Below, piece after piece: positions 6,889 to 16,683 of a stretch of DNA of 28,330 nucleotides. Numbering within the stretch: position 1 is the stretch's first letter; every line of letters starts with the position of its first letter. A program made the translations under genes and the position numbers. Location: the NCBI GenBank assembly GCA_963592185.1, contig CAVAVT010000021.1, positions 1 to 28,330 of the forward strand. The letters run 5' to 3'. This DNA is from CAVAVT01 sp963592185. GTDB taxonomy: Bacteria > Bacillota > Negativicutes > Selenomonadales > Selenomonadaceae. The notes under the pieces are model-generated. The model was not told the DNA's origin, searched no databases, and worked only from the letters and a program-made list of their open reading frames with translations.

Positions 6889-9800
6889 TTACTCCTCCTT
6901 GCAGCATTCAGCCATTTTCTCAATTATTTTCACATCATCCTTGGAATCATAATCCGGCAGAAGCCTTGTCTTGTATCCAGCAAGCTTGCTGTCATATCCG
7001 CACAAAGCTCTGAACTGGCAGTACGTACAGCTGGAACCATATTTGTCCTCCTGTGGTGAAGGATCTATGATTCCGGAGAGTATTTCCTTGCCAGTTTTCT
7101 GAAGCTTATACTCCACGTAGTCCATCAGTATGCTGAATTCATCCACGGTTTTCACCTTGCGAAGATTTGCAGCACCTGTATCCAGCTCGCCATCTTTGAG
7201 CTTTATCTTTACAAATTTGGAGCCGCTGTCAATCTTTCCTATAACTTCCGGCTCTGCCAAAACCCATCCAGGCATTTCAAAAACCTTCCGAATCTCCTTG
7301 TCCAGCTCTTTGTCAGACAGCTTTTTCTGCGCTGATATAATGGGATTTTTCAGGAAAAAATACAGCATCCCAGCTGGAAGTACCTGATGACCCTCGGTTT
7401 TTGCCAAAAGATTTTTTGCTACAAGCAGATAGGTAAGAAGCTGCAGTTTCAGTCCAAAGTAAACCTCCAAAAGATTTATGGCGGCGTACCCGGTTTTGTA
7501 ATCGATAATCATAAAATACTGCCGGTCTCCGGAAATATCTATACGGTCAATTTTTCCAGTAATCTCCAAATCATATTTCCCCTCAGGCAGACCATCCCCC
7601 TTGAGGGCATACACCAATGGAGGCATATCCCCGGGACCAAATCCGAAGGAACGCTCAAATGCTTCAGGATAAAAATCGCTTTCCCTCGCAAGCTCCAAGA
7701 GCTTTGTAATAGACTTTTCAGCTGTCTTTTTCAATCTTTCAGCCATGTAATTAAACTGGGCATTGCTTAAGAGTATCCTATGCTTCGGTGAAGCCAGAAT
7801 TTCTGTTATTACCTCGCCGCATATGGTATGGCATTCATCCTCGGTAATTTCACGCCATGATTTCCCGTCCTTTTTCAGACGTTCTCCGAAACAGCACATG
7901 ATATCATGCATGAGATTTCCCTTGTCCAAATGGGCAAAGCTAAATATTTTACGCTCCTTTAGATTAAGGCCATACTGTGCGAAATAGCTGAAGGGACATC
8001 TGGCAAATTTTTCAAATCTGGTTACAGAACCCCGAAGATGATTCTTTTTAGTGTAAAGGGCCGCAGCTATCTCCTGGGGAAGAACCTCCTGTGGAGCCTT
8101 GGCAAAAAGACCTTTTCTCACCATTTTCAGTACCGGCTTCAAATCCTCCTGCTGACGTGCCCAGTTGTACACATCGTTCCAAAAGGGCTTCATTTTACCA
8201 TAATCTCGTTCGCCTCTCAGGGCAATTGCCAGTGATGACATAGCCTGACGTCCTCCGGCAAGCTGAAGATTATCATCCCGGTCCATGCTTTCCGGATTGA
8301 TGTGTAAAAATGGAATGTCCATCAAATTGCGCAGCTTTGCCACCACCGGTGCCGGAGAAAGCCCCCCTCCTTCAGCATCCGCCAAAGAATAGGATATCCA
8401 CAGGTATTCAGATGCCTGGGTAAAGCCCTTGTACAGCTGATAATTTTCACCGAGACTTCCCATGTCCGAGCCTGGCGCCAGCTCCATCATCCCCTGTTCC
8501 ATCAGATAATTTCTGTCGGCATCCGTAAGAAGCCCCTGATTACTGTGCTTTTTCGGCATACAGGAGTCATCCGCCCCCAATATGTAAATTGCTCTCAGCC
8601 CATCAAGGCTATTTTGGTCAAAATTAGCAATATTGACGAAATCTATTCCAGGAGGCACAATGCTAACCGCCAGAGCCTCAATGCCGGAGGTGAGAATCTC
8701 TTCAAACTCCCTGCGGTTCAGCCCATCTTTTTTCATTGGCTCATCTCCAACAGTCTCCACCAGCTGGTCAAACAGCTCCATTATTCCATCCCATATCTGA
8801 CTGTGTATTCTAGGCTCATCCAGTCTTCCGGCTGTCTCCGCCTCCCGTGCCAGAGAATCCAGCTGCTCCGGTACATTCAAATCAGTAAGAAGCTCATAGG
8901 CAGCCTGAACAAGACCTGTGACAGTCTCAGCCACTTTTACAGATTCACCAAATTTTAAAAGGGGTCCGGCTGCCAGCTGTCGTATCTGATTGATTTCAGC
9001 CAGCTGCTCCTCCCGGCGTTCTTTGTCCTCTTTGGATTCTGACAGCCCGCTGTAAAATTCCCATGGCTCGTCCTTTGTCCAATAGCTGCCCTTAATTCCA
9101 TATTCCAGCACATAATTTTCCAACCGATCCAGCTGATCCCTGGTTACTGGGAAAAATCCTGTCCTGAAGCAGCGGAATACAGCCTCATACCGCCATCCCC
9201 TGATGACCTCAAAGGCAGCGCACACCAGTGATGCCAGCGGATGATGGGTTCCTAGTCTTTTCTGGTTGCTGAAGCTTGGCACTTCAAAATCCTTAAATAC
9301 ATTGTCTATAACCGGGCCATAGGCCTCCTCATTTCTTATGAGCACACCTATGTCACGCCATTTGTAGCCCTTTTCTCTGCACAGCCTTACCATATCAGCC
9401 GCCGCAGCCTCCACCTCAAGGCGGATGGTTGCAGCCTCGGTAACTTGGATTTTGTCCGCCGCATCAATATTCCCAGCTGTCCTTAAGGGATAACGGAACA
9501 GACCTTTTTCCAAAGTGGATAAGGCATCATTTTTAAACCGGGAGACATATTTTCCTCCAAAAGCCCGTGTACTGTATTTAATCCCCATGCTGTCAGCTAT
9601 TTTTTTCAGCATACACATGGTTTCATACTGGCGGTGGAACAATCCTGTTTCCCTCTCATTTTCCATTCGGTTCACGGGATCCATACACAAGGTAACATGT
9701 ATATTCGCCCCCAGCTCAAGCATTGCACTTATAATATTTCGCTCCTGGGGATTGAAAAACACAAATCCGTCAATCCATATCTCGGCATTTTTCATAATCT

Positions 9801-10401
9801 CTGAGGAGGGGAGCTTTTTCACCAGGCTGTCCAGAACATCCTCCGCATCATTGTACCTGCCCTGCATCGCCTGACAGTATTCCCCATAAACCATGGACAA
9901 ATCATGAAGCTTGTCCTTGAGGCGGCTGTTTGCTGACATGTGGGCGGACTTGTCCCCCTCGCCAGACAAAAGTTCTTCCAAAAGTCCATTGGTTACGCCA
10001 TAGCTTTTAAATTCGTCCACCATACCTGAAAGGGCATCGGTAAACCCTCTCTGATGGGCTGCCCTATAGAAAAATTTCAAGTCACCATCGTGCTTTTCCA
10101 ATATACGGCGAAGCATCAGCTGCTTTCCAATTTCTGTGATACGGGGTTTTACGGCGCCTCCAGTTTCTATGAGCACCTGCCGTGCAAAACGCCTGAAGCC
10201 GAACACATAGGAGCGGAAAAAGCCATTTCCCTGCTCCTCCATCATCGTAGCCAGCTGCCGCTCAGTTTTGTAGGTCATATGCTCCGGCAGCAGCAGTATC
10301 AATGCCGGACCCATGGGATTCTCCAGCATTTTTGCCTTTATTTCCGAAAGACATGCGGCAGTTTTTCCACAGCCGGCCCTTCCAATCATGAATTCAAGCA
10401 T
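6889..10401 (-). CDS. addB: ATP-dependent helicase/nuclease subunit B (AddB)
   Basis: Partner of AddA; it contributes the second nuclease, scans for Chi-type sequences and binds an iron-sulfur cluster. Residues 7-14 form a Walker A motif (GRAGCGKT). The C-terminal RecB-family nuclease has KIDRID and IIDYKTGYA (D967, K969). The four cysteines expected for the 4Fe-4S cluster are present: C802 in RCPFSYFAQYG, and C1125, C1128, C1134 in CTYCQFRALC. The length of 1170 aa is normal. The ATG at 10401 has GAGGAGG 6 nt upstream. It begins 15 nt after sbcC and is followed at once by addA, so the two subunits are translationally close. No lesions were seen. Confidence 0.95.
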   Translation of the reverse strand: MLEFMIGRAGCGKTAACLSEIKAKMLENPMGPALILLLPEHMTYKTERQLATMMEEQGNGFFRSYVFGFRRFARQVLIETGGAVKPRITEIGKQLMLRRILEKHDGDLKFFYRAAHQRGFTDALSGMVDEFKSYGVTNGLLEELLSGEGDKSAHMSANSRLKDKLHDLSMVYGEYCQAMQGRYNDAEDVLDSLVKKLPSSEIMKNAEIWIDGFVFFNPQERNIISAMLELGANIHVTLCMDPVNRMENERETGLFHRQYETMCMLKKIADSMGIKYSTRAFGGKYVSRFKNDALSTLEKGLFRYPLRTAGNIDAADKIQVTEAATIRLEVEAAAADMVRLCREKGYKWRDIGVLIRNEEAYGPVIDNVFKDFEVPSFSNQKRLGTHHPLASLVCAAFEVIRGWRYEAVFRCFRTGFFPVTRDQLDRLENYVLEYGIKGSYWTKDEPWEFYSGLSESKEDKERREEQLAEINQIRQLAAGPLLKFGESVKVAETVTGLVQAAYELLTDLNVPEQLDSLAREAETAGRLDEPRIHSQIWDGIMELFDQLVETVGDEPMKKDGLNRREFEEILTSGIEALAVSIVPPGIDFVNIANFDQNSLDGLRAIYILGADDSCMPKKHSNQGLLTDADRNYLMEQGMMELAPGSDMGSLGENYQLYKGFTQASEYLWISYSLADAEGGGLSPAPVVAKLRNLMDIPFLHINPESMDRDDNLQLAGGRQAMSSLAIALRGERDYGKMKPFWNDVYNWARQQEDLKPVLKMVRKGLFAKAPQEVLPQEIAAALYTKKNHLRGSVTRFEKFARCPFSYFAQYGLNLKERKIFSFAHLDKGNLMHDIMCCFGERLKKDGKSWREITEDECHTICGEVITEILASPKHRILLSNAQFNYMAERLKKTAEKSITKLLELARESDFYPEAFERSFGFGPGDMPPLVYALKGDGLPEGKYDLEITGKIDRIDISGDRQYFMIIDYKTGYAAINLLEVYFGLKLQLLTYLLVAKNLLAKTEGHQVLPAGMLYFFLKNPIISAQKKLSDKELDKEIRKVFEMPGWVLAEPEVIGKIDSGSKFVKIKLKDGELDTGAANLRKVKTVDEFSILMDYVEYKLQKTGKEILSGIIDPSPQEDKYGSSCTYCQFRALCGYDSKLAGYKTRLLPDYDSKDDVKIIEKMAECCKEE

Positions 10402-10416
10402 CCCTATCCTCCTCTG

Positions 10417-13400
10417 TCAGTCGTCTATAGAGAATCGGGCATGGCTACCATGCCTGCCCTTAGTGATTTCCAGTCTTACGGGTATCTGGTGTTTAAGCTC
10501 CTCCACATGGGATATTATTCCCACCAGCCTGCCATTTTGCCGCAGCTCGGAAAGAGTTTTTATTGCCATGTCCAAGGTTTCTCCATCCAGTGTTCCAAAA
10601 CCTTCATCAATGAAAATTGTATCCAGACGGATGCCTCCGGAATAGCTTTTTACCACATCCGCCAGTCCCAGTGCCAGTGAAAGGGATGCCAAAAATGATT
10701 CCCCTCCGGATAAAGTCGCCATGGGCCTTTGAGTCCCTGTGAAATCATCATATATGACTAAATCAAGCCCTGACTGTTTTCTTAAATCCCTGACCTCATT
10801 TGCTGGCTGAAGCTGGTACTGTCCACGGCTCATTTTTATGAGCCTGAGATTTGCCGCATCCACCACATCCCGGAGCAGCGCCCTTAAAACATAGGTCTGG
10901 AAGGTCATTCGGCTGTTGTTTTTACCTGATGCAATCTCCGCCAGAAATCCTAGATTCCTGTGCCTTTCAAAAAGCTCCGCAAAGGAATTTTCCAGCTCCT
11001 GAAGCTTTTTTATTTTGGATCTCAAAAGCTCCTGCTGAGCCTTGAGACTTGCTAAAGACTCCGCCTCCATCCTCCAGGCAGCTTCTGCGGACTCAGCCTC
11101 CTTTTGTGCCGCCTCCATGTCCGGTCTTTCCCTGCCCTCAAGATTTTGCTGCAGCTCGGATAATCTTATGGCAAGCGCTTCCATGCCGCTATGATAGTCC
11201 TGTATGCGCTTTTCCACAGCCTTTAATCCCTCTTCGGTATTAAAAGCCTTTGGCAGAGACATTTCAGTCGACTCTAAGGATTCAATATCAAGAAATCCAG
11301 CTTTTAGCATTCTTTCCTCAAAAAGTATTTTGGAGCTTTCTGCCAGCTCCAGAGCTTCTTTCAGTGCATCCTGCTGTGCCTTATATGCCGCCAGAGCTGA
11401 GGAGTAGGTTCTGGATGCTTCAGCATAGGCCTCCTCCGTTTTACGGTGCTCCGCCTCAAGTCTCTCGGATTCCATTTCCGCCTGGAAAAGCTCCTTTTTC
11501 AATACATCTTGTTCCCTGTACTTCTCTGGAATATTTTTCTTCTTTTCTTCCAATTTTCCCTGGGCAATTCCCAGCTCATTTTTTATAGTATCCACGGAGG
11601 ATGTTAGCATCTCTATGGCGGTAGAAAGCTCCTCCGCCCTTTGGGAAATTTTTTCCTTTTCGACTTTGACCGCACTGAGTCTTTCTTCCTTCTTTGAAAG
11701 TTCCTCTGCCTCTACTGATGCAATTTCTATCTGGCCGGAAAGCCATTCCTTTCCTTCGGTCAAGCCTTCCTTCAGCGAAGTCACAGCTGTCATTGCATCT
11801 GCCGGGTCCAAATCATCTATGGCGGAAATCTTTCCAGTGTATCCGGCTTCCCTGAGTTCCTTGGACAGCTCCCTTAAGGCATTTGACATGGCTGACAAAG
11901 AGCTAATCCATTTGTCTTTGGCTGCCTCCCATTGCTTGGCAGCTGTCTCCATCCATCTCCTGCACTTCTCTATTTCTGCCTCGGCCTCAGCAATTTCCTC
12001 CTTGGTGGGAATGATTTCCTCAGAAATTGCCAGCTTGGGATGTTCTGTAGAACCACATACAGGGCAGGCTTCTCCATCCTTTAATTCTCCGGCAAGATGG
12101 GCAGCGTATCCGGATATCTGCAGATAGTGCAGTCTATCTCTGTCTTTTTCAGCTTTCTGAACCTGCATTTTCCATCTATCAACATTTTTTTCCTGTGATA
12201 CATAGGAAAAAGCTGCCCCTCTAAGGTCAGAAATATTTTTTTCCACCTCTGAAAGTCTTGTTTTAGGGCGAAGAAGCCTGTCGCATTCAGCCTTTTTTCT
12301 GGCGTATTCCGCTGGAATATCCAAAAGCTGTTTTTCTTCTTCAGATAACTTTTGAAAACTTTTTTGAAGGGCTTCCTGTTCCAGCCTCTTTTCACTTAGC
12401 TGGATTTCTAATTTCTCAGCTGATTTCTTTGTTTTTTCGTAATTCGTCTCTGCCGCTCTCAGCTCTTTTTCCAGAGACTCAAATCCCCTAAGCCTTTCTA
12501 TCTGAGATTTCGCATTATCCCTATCCGGCTGCAACTTTAAGGATTTCTCCCGAAGGATTGTGGCGTTTTCCTGTTCCCTACCAGCCTTTTCAAAATCAGC
12601 TTTTGCCAGCTCCAGGGCATTCTTTTTTTCTAAAAACAGCTTGTTTGCAGATAATGCCTGCCTTTTTACATCACTTAGGGAATTAATTCTTTTAGCTGTA
12701 TCCAGTTGTTTTTTTGCAAGCTCTGCCGCTGGCTTTTTCTCTTCGTACTGGTTCAGCTTGTTTTTTGCCTGTTCCTGTTGCTGAAAAAGTTCCTCTATAG
12801 CCGATAAATCGGACTTCTTTCTCTGAACCTCGTCGTATATAGCTTTCAGCTCGGCGGTTTTTTCCGATGTTTCATTTACTTCAGCGGTTTTAGCTTTCTC
12901 CAGCTCCACCAATGCCTCAAGGCTATCCGCTCCGGTATCCATTAAAACAGCATCGCTTTTTGCCTTTAGAGCTTCATTCTGCTTATTTATCTCGTCAGCC
13001 TGTTTTTTCAGCGTATTTTCTATATCACGGAAAATTCCTGTCTTAAACAGGATTTCCATTATTTTTTCCCGCTCATCTGAACCTGCCATTAAAAGACGGC
13101 GAAATTCCCCCTGGGGAATAAGCACCACCTGTCTGAACTGGTCGCTGCGAAATCCGATAAGGGATGAAATCTGTGCGGTTACTTCCTGCGCCTTGGTGGC
13201 AAGTGGTTTTTCCACGCCTTCTTCATCAAGGTAAAACAGCTCCGCTGCAGCCTTCTCTCTGGTAAGTCCCTCACCACGGGACTTTTTCCTATCGTAGTTT
13301 GGATTGCGCCGCACCTTATATTGCTTTTTTCCCAGCTGAAAAATAAGCTCCACATAAGTAGGGTTATCCAGCTCTGCCATCTGATTGCGGAGCATGTCGC

Positions 13401-13587
13401 CGCTTCTCCCCTCCACGCTGGTATCACCGTAAAGAGCGTAGCATATGGCATCCAAAATGGAGGTTTTTCCTGCACCTGTTGCGCCATGAATCAGGAAAAA
13501 ATCCCTGTCCCCTAGGTCTCCAAAGTCTATTACAGTCTTATCCACATAGGGTCCAAAGGCCTGCATTGTAAGTTTTATCGGTTTCAT
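10417..13587 (-). CDS. sbcC: Exonuclease subunit SbcC
   Basis: SMC/Rad50-like ATPase subunit of the SbcCD nuclease, which opens hairpins and cleans blocked DNA ends. The N-terminal ATPase half has GATGAGKTS (Walker A, residues 35-43). Long glutamate- and lysine-rich coiled coils fill about residues 180-900, broken by a zinc hook with CPVC at 508-511. The C-terminal half has the ABC signature LSGGES at about 959-964 and Walker B FIDEGFGTLD around D994-E995. It has 1056 aa, typical of the family. The ATG at 13587 overlaps the sbcD stop codon (ATGA) and has GGGGAGG 7 nt upstream, so the two subunits are translationally coupled. Antisense open frames across it are compositional shadows of the coiled coil. 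Confidence 0.95.
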   Translation of the reverse strand: MKPIKLTMQAFGPYVDKTVIDFGDLGDRDFFLIHGATGAGKTSILDAICYALYGDTSVEGRSGDMLRNQMAELDNPTYVELIFQLGKKQYKVRRNPNYDRKKSRGEGLTREKAAAELFYLDEEGVEKPLATKAQEVTAQISSLIGFRSDQFRQVVLIPQGEFRRLLMAGSDEREKIMEILFKTGIFRDIENTLKKQADEINKQNEALKAKSDAVLMDTGADSLEALVELEKAKTAEVNETSEKTAELKAIYDEVQRKKSDLSAIEELFQQQEQAKNKLNQYEEKKPAAELAKKQLDTAKRINSLSDVKRQALSANKLFLEKKNALELAKADFEKAGREQENATILREKSLKLQPDRDNAKSQIERLRGFESLEKELRAAETNYEKTKKSAEKLEIQLSEKRLEQEALQKSFQKLSEEEKQLLDIPAEYARKKAECDRLLRPKTRLSEVEKNISDLRGAAFSYVSQEKNVDRWKMQVQKAEKDRDRLHYLQISGYAAHLAGELKDGEACPVCGSTEHPKLAISEEIIPTKEEIAEAEAEIEKCRRWMETAAKQWEAAKDKWISSLSAMSNALRELSKELREAGYTGKISAIDDLDPADAMTAVTSLKEGLTEGKEWLSGQIEIASVEAEELSKKEERLSAVKVEKEKISQRAEELSTAIEMLTSSVDTIKNELGIAQGKLEEKKKNIPEKYREQDVLKKELFQAEMESERLEAEHRKTEEAYAEASRTYSSALAAYKAQQDALKEALELAESSKILFEERMLKAGFLDIESLESTEMSLPKAFNTEEGLKAVEKRIQDYHSGMEALAIRLSELQQNLEGRERPDMEAAQKEAESAEAAWRMEAESLASLKAQQELLRSKIKKLQELENSFAELFERHRNLGFLAEIASGKNNSRMTFQTYVLRALLRDVVDAANLRLIKMSRGQYQLQPANEVRDLRKQSGLDLVIYDDFTGTQRPMATLSGGESFLASLSLALGLADVVKSYSGGIRLDTIFIDEGFGTLDGETLDMAIKTLSELRQNGRLVGIISHVEELKHQIPVRLEITKGRHGSHARFSIDD

Positions 13588-14744
13588 AGCCCAGCCTCCC
13601 CACTTCGTTTTTCTGAAATAACCGTGTTAATGGCTTCCCGTAATACCGTTTCCTGTTCCTTATTCATATCATCTCCGGTCATTGCCTTGAAAAAATCGCC
13701 AAAAAGTTCCAGCTCCGTGGATTTTCTAATATCCCTGCCATGAAATTCATTTCCGGCCATTTCCACCAACTTTGGACGCTGAATCTGCAAAAGATTTGGA
13801 TATACAGTTTCCAGCTTCCCATGGGCATCCAGTACAGCTCCCTTGTCCATAAGCTCAACCAGAATATAATCCTCCGAAACGGGATAATGCTCCCTATTGG
13901 TTCTAATATCCTCCAAAAGTCCGCTTACTATTCTCACATCATGTTTTGGAGTCAGTGGTATAAATTCCACACTGGTTCTTCCATCGCCATCCAGCTCAAC
14001 AAAATTTACCCCCTTTTTCTGCTTTGCCTCGTCAAAGGAATATTTCATAATAGAGCCGCTGTAGCGTATATTTTCTCCACCGGCGGTCTGGGGATTGTGA
14101 AGATGTCCCAAAGCAGTATAGCTATATTTCTTAAAAATCCCAGGGGAAACATTGCTGGAGCCTCCCACCGTCAGAACCCTTTCGGATTCAGAGCTTTGTC
14201 CTCCAGCCAAAAAGGCATGAGCCACAGCAACACTTCTTGCCCCATCAGGAATATGAGAAAGACCTTCTTCCACCATTATACGCTGGGCTTCATTGAAGTC
14301 CATGCGGTCCTCCAGTTTAAAAGCCGCTCGTATGGCTGCTGGATCCACATAGGGATACAGGGAAAAATAAACCTTTCCGAACTTGTCCTCCAGCATCACC
14401 GGCTCAAATGGCACTTTGGGTCTTCCACATATGTACAGTCCCTGACCCTTCATTAGACGGCTGCCAAAGCCCAGCCTGACATCGCTGTCATGATTTCCAG
14501 AAATGAAAAGCACCGGAATTTTCATCTCCATGGGGAGCTTTGTGAGCACCTCGTCAAAAAGCTCCACCGCCTCAACTGGCGGCACTCCCCGGTCATAAAT
14601 ATCCCCGGCTATAACCACAGCTTCAGCCCCAGTATCCTTCACTATCTGCAAAAATTCCTTCATGAGACATGACTGGTCGTCAATTAGATGAACTCCATGA
14701 AATATTCTTCCTAAATGCCAGTCAGCTGTATGGATAAATCTCAT
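13584..14744 (-). CDS. sbcD: Exonuclease subunit SbcD
   Basis: Mre11-type metallophosphoesterase that supplies the nuclease activity of SbcCD. From the chosen start it opens MRFIHTADWHLGR, carrying D8 and H10 of the dimetal site. GDIYDRG, FISGNHDSD, and GHLHNPQ follow in the family order. The ATG at 14744 has GGGGGAG 5 nt upstream. A longer frame from 14789 adds 15 residues that overlap a terminator and do not fit the family. At 386 aa it is of normal length. It is first in the sbcD-sbcC-addB-addA series, although its start lies only about 30 nt past an intrinsic terminator. Confidence 0.95.
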   Translation of the reverse strand: MRFIHTADWHLGRIFHGVHLIDDQSCLMKEFLQIVKDTGAEAVVIAGDIYDRGVPPVEAVELFDEVLTKLPMEMKIPVLFISGNHDSDVRLGFGSRLMKGQGLYICGRPKVPFEPVMLEDKFGKVYFSLYPYVDPAAIRAAFKLEDRMDFNEAQRIMVEEGLSHIPDGARSVAVAHAFLAGGQSSESERVLTVGGSSNVSPGIFKKYSYTALGHLHNPQTAGGENIRYSGSIMKYSFDEAKQKKGVNFVELDGDGRTSVEFIPLTPKHDVRIVSGLLEDIRTNREHYPVSEDYILVELMDKGAVLDAHGKLETVYPNLLQIQRPKLVEMAGNEFHGRDIRKSTELELFGDFFKAMTGDDMNKEQETVLREAINTVISEKRSGEAGL

Positions 14745-14772
14745 GCCTGCTCCCCCCAAATATCTCTGTAAT

Positions 14773-14797
14773 AAAAAAAGGGGCATCAAGCCCCTTT
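14773..14797 (-). terminator. Intrinsic terminator after the PaaK-like gene
   Basis: On the minus strand AAAGGGGC and GCCCCTTT form an 8-bp stem around a TTGAT loop, continuing into a run of seven Ts and ATT. It lies between the PaaK-like gene and sbcD. Only 28 nt separate it from the sbcD start, so sbcD must rely on read-through or on a promoter overlapping this region; TTGATG in the loop is a possible -35. Confidence 0.88.
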
Positions 14798-14808
14798 AAA
14801 GTTCACTA

Positions 14809-15798
14809 TTAAGAATTTCCCTTATACTCCATAGGTGTAGTTACCCGGATTAAAGACCTTCCACAGCCACAGGAATCCTCAATTTTCATAACCGCCTGAC
14901 CGGTACGGAAGCGAATCAGAGGCATTCCCTCAGCTGAAAGTGTGGTAAGTACCAATTCAGCCACACGGCCGGGAACATCCACCGTCTCATCACTTCCGAA
15001 AGCGATAAGCTCAGGATAGAAATGGTCTTCCTGTATGTGCATTCCAAAGTTTTCCCTGCAGGGGAACATAATTCCAGCATATCCCATGGCAGGACAATTG
15101 TACAAGTTATAAATCCTGGCACCGATTCTCTTTTCCATGTAGCTTCTCATGGAATTCTGCATGGACTCCTCAAGACACAAAACACGGCTAATAGAGCTGC
15201 TTACACCCTCATTCTGCAAAGCCTGAAGACTAACCAGCAGCTGCATAATCTGCCTGGAATCACTCACCAGAGTATCCGCGGCAACCTGCTTCAGCAGATG
15301 TCTCGCATTATCTGAATCTGATCCCAGAACCACCACAGTGGCACCAACCATTTCCAAAGCATAGTGCACATCCAGAAGACGGCTGTCAGACAAATCCCCC
15401 AGCATAGCCACTACAGAGCCTTTTGTGATTCCAAGAGCAATCAGCGCCCGGGTCATCATTTCCACCTGACGGGCTATGTCCCCATTGGTATACATCTTAG
15501 TAATGGCTGTTGGACGTTCAAATTCCTTGAATCTTGAAACACGCAATATAGAGCTTAACGGCAGGGTTAAAAAATCAAAGGCAGAATGCCTCTGCAGATC
15601 CTCATAGGTGGTAAAAGGAAGCTTTTTAATATCATCAATGCTTTCAATCTTCAATGAAGATACACCGGCATCGCCGTAAAGCTTTCCATAAAATGCTGAT
15701 TTTTCACTTGCCCATTTAACCACACGCTGCAGACGCTCAGTTTGAAGCCGGGTCAGCTCGCTGCGGTCGATTTGTTCTATATTTTGATTGGCATACAT
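14809..15798 (-). CDS. PaaK-like (phenylacetate-CoA ligase family) protein, likely catalytically inactive
   Basis: The N-terminus, MYANQNIEQIDRSEL with LQRVVKWASEKSAFYGKLY, closely follows adenylate-forming enzymes of the PaaK family. HIQEDHFYPELI, ELVLTTLSAEGMPLIRFRT and CGCGR later in the protein confirm this. The catalytic features are changed. The ATP-binding loop SSGTTGKPT is replaced by RFKEFERPT (about residues 89-97), the YGxxE motif is YNCPA, and the RYRTxD aspartate is lost (RFRTGQ). It stops at 329 aa where PaaK (about 430 aa) would have its C-terminal lid domain. The frame is otherwise clean, which argues for a maintained pseudoenzyme. The start at 15798 is preferred (AAAGGATGG 11 nt upstream); the ATG at 15813 sits directly on the ribosome binding site. 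It lies 48 nt after cheR. The role is unknown. Confidence 0.8.
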   Translation of the reverse strand: MYANQNIEQIDRSELTRLQTERLQRVVKWASEKSAFYGKLYGDAGVSSLKIESIDDIKKLPFTTYEDLQRHSAFDFLTLPLSSILRVSRFKEFERPTAITKMYTNGDIARQVEMMTRALIALGITKGSVVAMLGDLSDSRLLDVHYALEMVGATVVVLGSDSDNARHLLKQVAADTLVSDSRQIMQLLVSLQALQNEGVSSSISRVLCLEESMQNSMRSYMEKRIGARIYNLYNCPAMGYAGIMFPCRENFGMHIQEDHFYPELIAFGSDETVDVPGRVAELVLTTLSAEGMPLIRFRTGQAVMKIEDSCGCGRSLIRVTTPMEYKGNS

Positions 15799-15846
15799 AA
15801 AATCGAGTGCCATCCTTTCAAAAATAAATAGTTAAAAACTCCCTCA

Positions 15847-16635
15847 TCACTCCAGAGGCTTCTGATAGAAGAAGGGCTGGAAGCTGGTGTATCCCAGCTT
15901 GCGGAAGTTCAGAATCGCTTCAGTTGCGCCTACAAATAGCACTCCGCCTGGCTTTAACGCCGCAAAGAAATTTGCATAAAGCTTATCCTTTGCTTCCTCG
16001 GTAAAATAAATTACCACATTTCTGCACAAAATCAGGTCATAACCCTTTTCAAAGGGGTCCCTGAGCAGATTGTGACGTTTGAACTCAATACTGTTCTTGA
16101 TATCCTGCTTTACAGCATACTTTCCCTCAGGAGTAACATCGAAGTACTTAGCCTTTCTTGCAGGAGTAATTGCCTTAAGCTCATTTTCGGAGTAAATTCC
16201 TTCCTTTGCCTTTTCCAGTATTTCCACATCCAAATCCGATGCAAAAATCCTATGTCTTACCCCCGGCGTCATTTCCTTCATTATCATTGACAGGGAATAA
16301 GGCTCCGCACCAATGGAGCATCCGGCGCTCCAGATATTAAGTCTGGAACTTCGTTTCAAAAGGTCAGGAATAACATCTGTTTCCAGCTTGGAAAATTTTT
16401 CCGGTGTACGAAAAAATTCCGATACGTTTATTGTGAGATACTCAATAAATGAAGCAAAGGAATCCTTGTCCTTCGATACATGGTCAAGATAATCCGAAAA
16501 GGTATTAAACTCACTTCGTGCCACCAGATTGCCGATACGGCGCTGCATCTGGGGCGCCTTATAAAGGTCCAAATCTATCTCTGTCTTTGCCCTTAGCTTG
16601 CGTTTAAATTCCGCCCAATCTCTTTCTTCAACCAT
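15847..16635 (-). CDS. cheR: Chemotaxis protein methyltransferase CheR
   Basis: S-adenosylmethionine-dependent methyltransferase that methylates glutamates of chemoreceptors. The N-terminal helical domain contains YKAPQMQRRIGNLV and FIEYLTINVSEFFRTPEKF. The SAM-binding loop is IWSAGCSIGAEPYSLSMI, and LILCRNVVIYF and KPGGVLFVGATEAI follow. With 262 aa it is a complete stand-alone CheR with no fused receptor or TPR domain. The ATG at 16635 has CGGAGG 7 nt upstream. A promoter-like sequence lies in the 132-nt gap before it. No other chemotaxis genes are in the window, so which receptors it serves is unknown. Confidence 0.93.
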   Translation of the reverse strand: MVEERDWAEFKRKLRAKTEIDLDLYKAPQMQRRIGNLVARSEFNTFSDYLDHVSKDKDSFASFIEYLTINVSEFFRTPEKFSKLETDVIPDLLKRSSRLNIWSAGCSIGAEPYSLSMIMKEMTPGVRHRIFASDLDVEILEKAKEGIYSENELKAITPARKAKYFDVTPEGKYAVKQDIKNSIEFKRHNLLRDPFEKGYDLILCRNVVIYFTEEAKDKLYANFFAALKPGGVLFVGATEAILNFRKLGYTSFQPFFYQKPLE

Positions 16636-16683
16636 GTGATTACCTCCGTGTAAAATGGATGATAGTACAAACGTCCTTATAAT

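Noticed and set aside
10054..10680. Plus-strand open frame of 208 codons opposite the addB/sbcC junction
   Set aside because: Antisense shadow with no ribosome binding site and no domain.
13740..14456. Plus-strand open frame of 238 codons opposite sbcD
   Set aside because: Antisense shadow of a conserved gene, with no plausible start signal or known domain.
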